A DNA stretch of 27,540 nt, taken from assembly GCA_045652765.1 (NCBI GenBank), contig JAZOLG010000042.1, positions 1 to 27,540 on the forward strand, in the 5' to 3' direction. The notes below the pieces were generated by a model. The model did not search any database, was not told where the DNA came from, and saw only the letters and a list, made by a program, of their open reading frames with translations. Source of the stretch: UBA1231 sp045652765. Its GTDB lineage: Bacteria; Bacillota_I; Bacilli_A; ML615J-28; CAG-313. Shown here piece after piece: positions 22,669 through 27,540 of the stretch. Numbering within the stretch: position 1 is the first letter of the stretch; every line of letters begins with the position of its first letter. Made by a program: the position numbers and the translations under genes.

Positions 22669-22677
22669 ACTATATCA
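22669..22677 (-). promoter_or_regulatory. Extended -10 candidate for the uridine-kinase-like gene
   Basis: TGATATAGT on the minus strand follows a T-rich stretch 19 bases before the start codon. No clear -35 is visible. Confidence 0.45.
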
Positions 22678-22694
22678 AAAAAAACATACTTTGT

Positions 22695-22730
22695 AAAACA
22701 AAATGATGCATAGATAACTATGCATCATTT
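22695..22730 (-). terminator. Terminator of the ABC importer operon
   Basis: A perfect 13-bp stem with a TTAT loop (22701-22713 with 22718-22730) on the minus strand, containing GATGCATAG, is followed by TGTTTTAC. It lies one base after the gene's stop codon. Confidence 0.88.
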
Positions 22731-22731
22731 T

Positions 22732-23730
22732 TTATTTCATTGAATTAACCGCAAAACGATTATCAACAATTACATTAAAGTCAACTCTTTTTTCTAATTC
22801 ATTAGCTTCTATCATAATATCCATTAAACGATTTAGACCATCTTCTTTAAAATATGGTGTTTCACACCATACATCAGCATCACGATAACGTTTAATAACT
22901 TCCGTTAAATCTTCAATAGAAGTTTCTGTAAAAAAAGGTTGAATTGCTTTTGCAACTTCTTCATCTGATGATTCCATAACAAACTTTTGTGCTTTGTACA
23001 ACGCATTTGTAAATCGTTGTAGTAAATCACTATTTTCGTTTAAATAATCTTTGGTTACATAGTATGAAGTAAAAGGTACTTCTTTAGAATACTTACCAAC
23101 TGATGTAACAACATACCCTTTGCCTTCTTTTTCTAAACCTAGTGCTGTTGGCTCAAATAGTGTTGTATAATCAGCTTCTCCTTGAACAAATGCACCTGCC
23201 ATCGCATTAAACTGAATGTCCGTTCTTACTAATACATCATATCCAGTTTTATCTCGACCAACACTTAAACCTGCTTCTTTTAAAACATATTCTAAATTCA
23301 TTAGTGGCATTCCACCACTTCTACCACCTAAAATAGATTTACCTTTTAAATTTTGTAAATCAAAATTATCTTCTTTAGTTCTACTAACAATAAAACTTCC
23401 ATCACGTTTTGTAACTTGGGCAAAGTTAACCATATAGTTTTCTTCACCATTATTATAAACATAAATTGTAGCTTCTGGTCCAGAAAAACCAATATTAACA
23501 TCACCTGATAACAAAGCAGCCATAACTTTATCCGCCCCACCAGCATTTACTAATTCTACCTCTATTCCTGCTTCTTTAAAGAATCCTTGTGAAATAGCTA
23601 CATACTGCGGCGCATAAAATACAGAATGTGTTACTTCAGCTATTGTAATTTTATCTAATTTATTTTTCTTACAACCATTTAACACAAAACTAAAAACCAT
23701 AATCATTAAAGCTAACATTACTTTTTTCAT
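22732..23730 (-). CDS. Substrate-binding lipoprotein of an SsuA/THI5-like ABC importer
   Basis: This is the extracellular receptor of the importer encoded with the next two genes. The 332-aa protein has a lipoprotein signal peptide with the lipobox VLNGC (Cys at residue 20). The two-lobed binding fold of the NMT1/SsuA group follows: ITIAEVTHSVFYAPQYVAISQGFFKEAGIEVEL, then MAALLSGDVNIGFSGPEA, LKGKSILGGRSGGMP and GEADYTTLFEPTA. The family covers sulfonate, nitrate, taurine and thiamine-pyrimidine binding proteins. The motifs do not settle which, and there is no room upstream of the operon for a TPP riboswitch. Its start codon shares a base with the permease stop (TAATG). Confidence 0.87.
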   Translation of the reverse strand: MKKVMLALMIMVFSFVLNGCKKNKLDKITIAEVTHSVFYAPQYVAISQGFFKEAGIEVELVNAGGADKVMAALLSGDVNIGFSGPEATIYVYNNGEENYMVNFAQVTKRDGSFIVSRTKEDNFDLQNLKGKSILGGRSGGMPLMNLEYVLKEAGLSVGRDKTGYDVLVRTDIQFNAMAGAFVQGEADYTTLFEPTALGLEKEGKGYVVTSVGKYSKEVPFTSYYVTKDYLNENSDLLQRFTNALYKAQKFVMESSDEEVAKAIQPFFTETSIEDLTEVIKRYRDADVWCETPYFKEDGLNRLMDIMIEANELEKRVDFNVIVDNRFAVNSMK

Positions 23731-24530
23731 TATTTCCCCCTGTTTTTTCGTATTTTTGATTCAATAATACTAACTACTTGATACATAACATAAGCAATAA
23801 TTGCTAAGATGATGACCCCAGCCATCACAACATCCATTTTAAATACTTGTGAACCATAAACAATTAAATATCCAATACCACATCTTGATACTAAGAATTC
23901 GCCAACAATTACACCAACCCAAGTCATTCCAATATTAATCTTTATAATGTTAATAATATTGGCAATATTGGATGGAATAATTAATTTTAAAAGTATTTGG
24001 AGCTTTGAAGCACCAAAAGATTTAAACATTTTAATTTTTTCTTCTTCTACATTTATAAAATAATTATAACAACTTATAATTGTTAAAACAAGTGATATTG
24101 AAATCGCAACAACGGTTATACCTTTAATTCCTGTTCCTGCCCAAATAATTAATATTGGAGCCAGAGCCGTTTTAGGCAGTGCGTTTAGAACTATTAAAAA
24201 TGGGTCTAATACTTTTGCTGAAAAAGGATACCACCAAAGAATAATAGCAATTATAATACCCAATATTGTTCCAATAACTAAACCTAAAAGCGTTTCTAAT
24301 AGTGAAATACCTATGTGCTTATAAATTTCACCTGTTTTAAAATAATTAATAATTAATTTTATAATTTCTGTTGGGGAACTAAATAAAAATTCATTTATAA
24401 TATTTAATCTTGCAAAAAGTTCCCAAATTAAAATGATCGAAATAAACAAAGCTAATTCTGCTATTACAATATGTCGTCTTTCTTTTTGTTTTTCTATAAT
24501 ATAAGGATTATTGTTTTTCTGTTTTTTCAC
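23730..24530 (-). CDS. ABC importer permease (SsuC/TauC-like)
   Basis: This is the membrane subunit of the importer, about 266 aa with six predicted transmembrane segments between residues 25 and 255. The EAA loop that contacts the ATPase reads KSFGASKLQILLKLIIPSNIANII, followed by IKINIGMTWVGVIVGEFL, which is characteristic of the SsuC/TauC/ThiX permeases. I prefer the GTG at 24530, which has AGGTGAT about 7 bases upstream; a GTG at 24539 would lie within that site. Either start overlaps the ATPase gene (by 23 or 32 bases), so the subunits are translationally coupled. Confidence 0.88.
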   Translation of the reverse strand: MKKQKNNNPYIIEKQKERRHIVIAELALFISIILIWELFARLNIINEFLFSSPTEIIKLIINYFKTGEIYKHIGISLLETLLGLVIGTILGIIIAIILWWYPFSAKVLDPFLIVLNALPKTALAPILIIWAGTGIKGITVVAISISLVLTIISCYNYFINVEEEKIKMFKSFGASKLQILLKLIIPSNIANIINIIKINIGMTWVGVIVGEFLVSRCGIGYLIVYGSQVFKMDVVMAGVIILAIIAYVMYQVVSIIESKIRKNRGK

Positions 24531-25272
24531 TTGTATCACCTAAACTTTGCCATATTAAATCAAAATACTTGCTAAAAAGAGGATGCTTACGAATGGAAAT
24601 AGGTGTTAAATCTGGACCAAAGACCTCTGTTAAATCAAAAATATTTTTAATTGTTGAAGGTCTACGTGATAGTACTACTACCTTATCACACATTGATATG
24701 GCTTCACTTATATCGTGTGTAACTAAAATTGCAGAAATTTCTTGATCTTTTATTATTTTATAAACATCATTACACACTTCTAAACGTGTCTGATAATCTA
24801 ATGCCGAAAATGGTTCATCTAAAAGCAAGATATTAGGATTTAACGCTAAAGTTCTAATCAATGCAATCCTTTGTCGCATTCCGCCCGATAGTTCTAAAGG
24901 AAAATTGTTTTTAAACTCGCTAAGTCCATATTTATCAAGTAGTTTAATAACTCTTTCGATATTGTCACATGTTTTTTCTTTCTTTATTTCTAAACCAATT
25001 AAGACATTATCTAAAACATTCCGCCATTCCAGTAAATGATCTTTTTGAAACATATAGCCAACACTACCATCTACAGTTACATCACCTCTAGTTGGTTCGA
25101 TTAATCCGGATATTAAATTCAATATAGTTGATTTTCCACTACCACTTGGTCCTACAATTCCAATTATTTCACCTTTGTTTAAATTAAAGCTTAAATCTTT
25201 AATGGCTTCAACTTTACCAAGCTCTGAGTAAAAGATTTTCTGGATATTTTTTATTTCCACAAGATAATTCAT
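24508..25272 (-). CDS. ABC importer ATP-binding protein (SsuB/TauB-like)
   Basis: This is the cytoplasmic ATPase of the importer. The 254-aa protein has Walker A GPSGSGKST (41-49), a Q-loop in GYMFQKDHLLEW, the signature LSGGMRQR, Walker B NILLLDEPFSALD and the switch His in LVTHDISEA. The DHLLEWR-type segment after the Q-loop is common in nitrate/sulfonate/taurine-type ATPases. AAGGAGGGG precedes the ATG at 25272. It is the first gene of the unit; TATGAT about 30 bases upstream is a weak -10 candidate, and a terminator of the P-type ATPase gene lies before it. Confidence 0.92.
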   Translation of the reverse strand: MNYLVEIKNIQKIFYSELGKVEAIKDLSFNLNKGEIIGIVGPSGSGKSTILNLISGLIEPTRGDVTVDGSVGYMFQKDHLLEWRNVLDNVLIGLEIKKEKTCDNIERVIKLLDKYGLSEFKNNFPLELSGGMRQRIALIRTLALNPNILLLDEPFSALDYQTRLEVCNDVYKIIKDQEISAILVTHDISEAISMCDKVVVLSRRPSTIKNIFDLTEVFGPDLTPISIRKHPLFSKYFDLIWQSLGDTSEKTEKQ

Positions 25273-25335
25273 ATTGTCCCCTCCTTAGCTACTTTATCAT
25301 ACGCAACTAGTACTATGTTGGTATAGATTTAAGCA

Positions 25336-25363
25336 CAAAAAAAGATGCATTTTCATGCATCTT
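25336..25363 (-). terminator. Terminator after the P-type ATPase gene
   Basis: AAGATGCAT-GAAA-ATGCATCTT on the minus strand (25342-25363) has a 9-bp stem and a GNRA loop, followed by TTTTTGTGC. It begins 5 bases after the stop codon. Confidence 0.9.
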
Positions 25364-25367
25364 CAAT

Positions 25368-27540
25368 CTAATATTTAAATTCGTCTTCTTCTTTTTCTCG
25401 AAGTTTACGCATTGTTTTTCTTACTTCAATAAATTCTTCTACAAAACTAATTACATAGTTGATTATAATAATAATGACATATGAGATTGCAGCTAAAGAT
25501 ATTGCAAGTAATAATGGATTACAATCTAAATATGTAATGTTATTTTTATATAATGGGAAATATTCAAATAAAGTTCTAAAGTCTAGGAATATTTCTTTTT
25601 TAAATAATCTTAAAGTAACATTTACATCTAATAAAGAAAGACTAAATAATGTTGCACAACATAATACTAAGAATACAAACATTCCTGCTTTCCATTTATT
25701 AAATGGTCGACATGCCATATATAATATTAATAAGCATGTTGTTGTCGCTGTAAAAGATATAATTGTTTTAATGTCTTCCATTGTGAATCCAAGTTTTTTA
25801 GAAACAAAATATGTGATAAATACTTGAACAGCAATTGTTATCGCACCTGGCAATGATTTACGAATAACATTCCACAAGAAATGACCACTTACAATATTCT
25901 TGTTTGGTTGAAGTGCTAGTATAAAGCTTGGAATACCAATTGCAAAAAGTTCAATTAACATAAGTTGTGCAGGACCAAGAGGATATCTACCAATACCATC
26001 TGGCGAGAACTTCTCAATAACACCAATAATTACAAAGAACGTTACTAACATTGTAAACAATGTTTTTACTAAGAATAGTGATGCAGTTTGTTGAATATTA
26101 TTAATTACTCTTCGTCCTTCACCAACTACTTTAGGCATAGAAGCAAAGTTTGAATCAAGTAATACCACTTGCGCAACGTTTTTTACAGCATCGCAACCAG
26201 ATGCCATGGCAATCGAACAATCCGCTTCTTTTAAAGCAAGAATATCATTTACACCATCACCTGTCATCGCAACTGTATGTTTTTCCGCTTTTAAAGCTTG
26301 TACTAGAATCTTCTTTTGATTTGGTTTTACACGACCAAATACAGTATATGCATTGGCAACATTTGCAACTTCTTCATCAGTTAATCCTTCTAAACTAATA
26401 TAATCTTCCGCATTTTCTATTCCGACTCTTTTCGCAACTTCTGATACAGTTACCGGATTATCACCTGATATTACTTTTACTTGAACACTATTTTCTTTAA
26501 AGAATTTAATCGTTTCAAAAGCTTCTGGTCTAATTTGATCTTCAATCAAAATTAAAGCTACAAGTTTAGGAGCTCTTTGTAATTTACCATTTTTTAGCGG
26601 AATTGTTGAATGAGCAAGTGCTAAAACTCTTAGACCTTGATTGGCATATTCATTAACTTGTTCTTCAATTTTTTCAAAACCTGATTTCATTACAAACTCA
26701 GGTGCACCTAATACAAATGTACCATAATTATCAAAAGTAACTGCACTATACTTATTATCAGAATTAAAAGGTAACACAGACACTGGATGATATTTTTTAC
26801 CAAAACCAAAATAATGTTCTAATGCTTGCGCAGTCGAGTTAGTTTCTTGTAAAGCAGAATTCATTGAACTAACAATATCTGGTACATTATATTCACTTCG
26901 ACGTGCTTCAATAAATCTTGTTACAGTCATTGTTCCATCTGTAATAGTTCCAGTTTTATCAAGACATAAAACATCTACGTGAGCTAACATTTCAATACAA
27001 TAAATTTCTTGAATTAATGTGTTATTATTAGCAAGTCTTCTTACACCTACTGCAAGGGCAATTGTAGTTAATAAGATTAGTCCTGATGGAATCATTCCTA
27101 TTAATGAACCTGACATAGATAAAATAGTATCTTGATATGTATTACTATGAACAAAGAAACTTTTAACAAATGCTTGAGCTTTTCCAAAGAAATTACCTGT
27201 CCAATTAACCCCTTCTGACTTACAATATAAAATAATTGCTGCAGGAACAATTATAATACTTACAAATCTTAATAAGTAATTAAGTGATTTCATAATTTCA
27301 CTTTTTGGCTTATTATATTTTCTTGCGGCTGAAGAAATCTTCTCCATACTGTTTTCTTTACCAACTCTTTCAACTATAGCTGAACAATTTCCAGAAACAA
27401 CAAAACTTCCAGAATATAATGTATCACCAACAGTTTTTCTAATTGGTATAGATTCACCTGTTAATTGTGATTCATTAACTTCGATTTCACCTTCTTGAAG
27501 AATAGAATCTGTAGGAATAGCTTTACCAGGCGTTAAATAA
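25368..27540 (-). CDS. P-type cation-transporting ATPase, possibly CtpE-like (5' end outside the window)
   Basis: This is an ATP-driven membrane cation pump, of which the last 723 residues are visible. The frame stays open to the right edge, and an ATG at 27347 is internal because the residues before it form the actuator domain, including NESQLTGESIPIRK with the catalytic TGES. The rest follows in order: the M4 motif GMIPSGL, phosphorylation site DKTGTITDG, the nucleotide-binding domain with GAPEFVMK, and the hinge TGDGVNDILALKEADCSIAM, ending in six C-terminal membrane segments and a charged tail. IPSGL, where Ca2+ pumps often have PEGL, and the phrase DSNFASMPKVVGEGRRVINNI recall the CtpE group, linked to Ca2+ uptake in mycobacteria. 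The ion remains uncertain. The stop is TAG. Confidence 0.9.
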   Translation of the reverse strand, partial: YLTPGKAIPTDSILQEGEIEVNESQLTGESIPIRKTVGDTLYSGSFVVSGNCSAIVERVGKENSMEKISSAARKYNKPKSEIMKSLNYLLRFVSIIIVPAAIILYCKSEGVNWTGNFFGKAQAFVKSFFVHSNTYQDTILSMSGSLIGMIPSGLILLTTIALAVGVRRLANNNTLIQEIYCIEMLAHVDVLCLDKTGTITDGTMTVTRFIEARRSEYNVPDIVSSMNSALQETNSTAQALEHYFGFGKKYHPVSVLPFNSDNKYSAVTFDNYGTFVLGAPEFVMKSGFEKIEEQVNEYANQGLRVLALAHSTIPLKNGKLQRAPKLVALILIEDQIRPEAFETIKFFKENSVQVKVISGDNPVTVSEVAKRVGIENAEDYISLEGLTDEEVANVANAYTVFGRVKPNQKKILVQALKAEKHTVAMTGDGVNDILALKEADCSIAMASGCDAVKNVAQVVLLDSNFASMPKVVGEGRRVINNIQQTASLFLVKTLFTMLVTFFVIIGVIEKFSPDGIGRYPLGPAQLMLIELFAIGIPSFILALQPNKNIVSGHFLWNVIRKSLPGAITIAVQVFITYFVSKKLGFTMEDIKTIISFTATTTCLLILYMACRPFNKWKAGMFVFLVLCCATLFSLSLLDVNVTLRLFKKEIFLDFRTLFEYFPLYKNNITYLDCNPLLLAISLAAISYVIIIIINYVISFVEEFIEVRKTMRKLREKEEDEFKY

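Noticed and set aside
25280..25320. TAGTACTA palindrome upstream of the ABC importer as an operator
   Set aside because: An 8-base palindrome alone is frequent in AT-rich sequence and no second copy or well-placed promoter supports it.
25273..25335. TPP or other riboswitch upstream of the ABC importer
   Set aside because: Only about 60 bases separate the P-type ATPase terminator from the ATPase subunit start codon, too short, and no thi-box-like sequence is present.
25459..25827. 122-codon open frame on the + strand inside the P-type ATPase gene
   Set aside because: It lies wholly opposite the C-terminal membrane segments of the ATPase, has no recognisable domain, and is best explained by hydrophobic codons on the other strand.

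Overview
The window is very AT-rich, densely coded bacterial DNA with short gaps, TAA-dominated stops, strong Shine-Dalgarno sites and many TGnTATAAT-type promoters. It carries a compact sporulation locus (dacF, spoIIAA-spoIIAB-sigF, spoVAC-AD-AE-AF) and secG-rnr-smpB, an order typical of Bacillota. I infer a low-GC endospore-forming (or recently endospore-forming) member of the Bacilli/Erysipelotrichia or an uncultured relative near the Mollicutes. The standard bacterial code fits: TGA ends the ABC-F gene and Trp is TGG.

Layout. Bases 3-266 hold the 3' end of an unrecognised + strand gene that converges on smpB through a shared terminator hairpin. Then, all on the minus strand: secG-rnr-smpB (protein export, RNA decay, trans-translation); an ABC-F ATPase, a P-loop kinase and a flavin-reductase-like protein (3154-5670); and htrA plus an OmpR-type regulator and histidine kinase (5770-9270), which looks like an envelope or secretion-stress unit with an attenuator-like leader in front of htrA. 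rarA (9432-10670) is the only complete + strand gene. It converges on a SpoIIIE/FtsK-like membrane protein whose motor has lost its Walker A motif and its gamma domain (10687-12315). Next come rpmG (L33) and a divergent RNase J.

Bases 14474-20404 are the sporulation block. SpoIIAA, SpoIIAB and SigF form the anti-anti-sigma/anti-sigma/sigma switch that starts forespore gene expression. SpoVAC, AD, AE and AF are membrane and DPA-channel/germination proteins. DacF is a D,D-carboxypeptidase. Upstream are ung, a diacylglycerol-kinase-like lipid kinase, a uridine-kinase-like protein, an SsuABC/THI5-type ABC importer and a truncated P-type cation ATPase running off the right edge.

The most unusual items are the SpoIIIE-like pseudo-motor, which sits at the place where Bacillus has rnjB-tepA-spoIIIE; the divergent RNase J next to it; and the htrA leader, where a terminator stem interlocks with an upstream 8-bp complementarity. 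I saw no tRNA, rRNA, insertion sequence, CRISPR array or prophage, and no gene-free stretch longer than about 175 bases.
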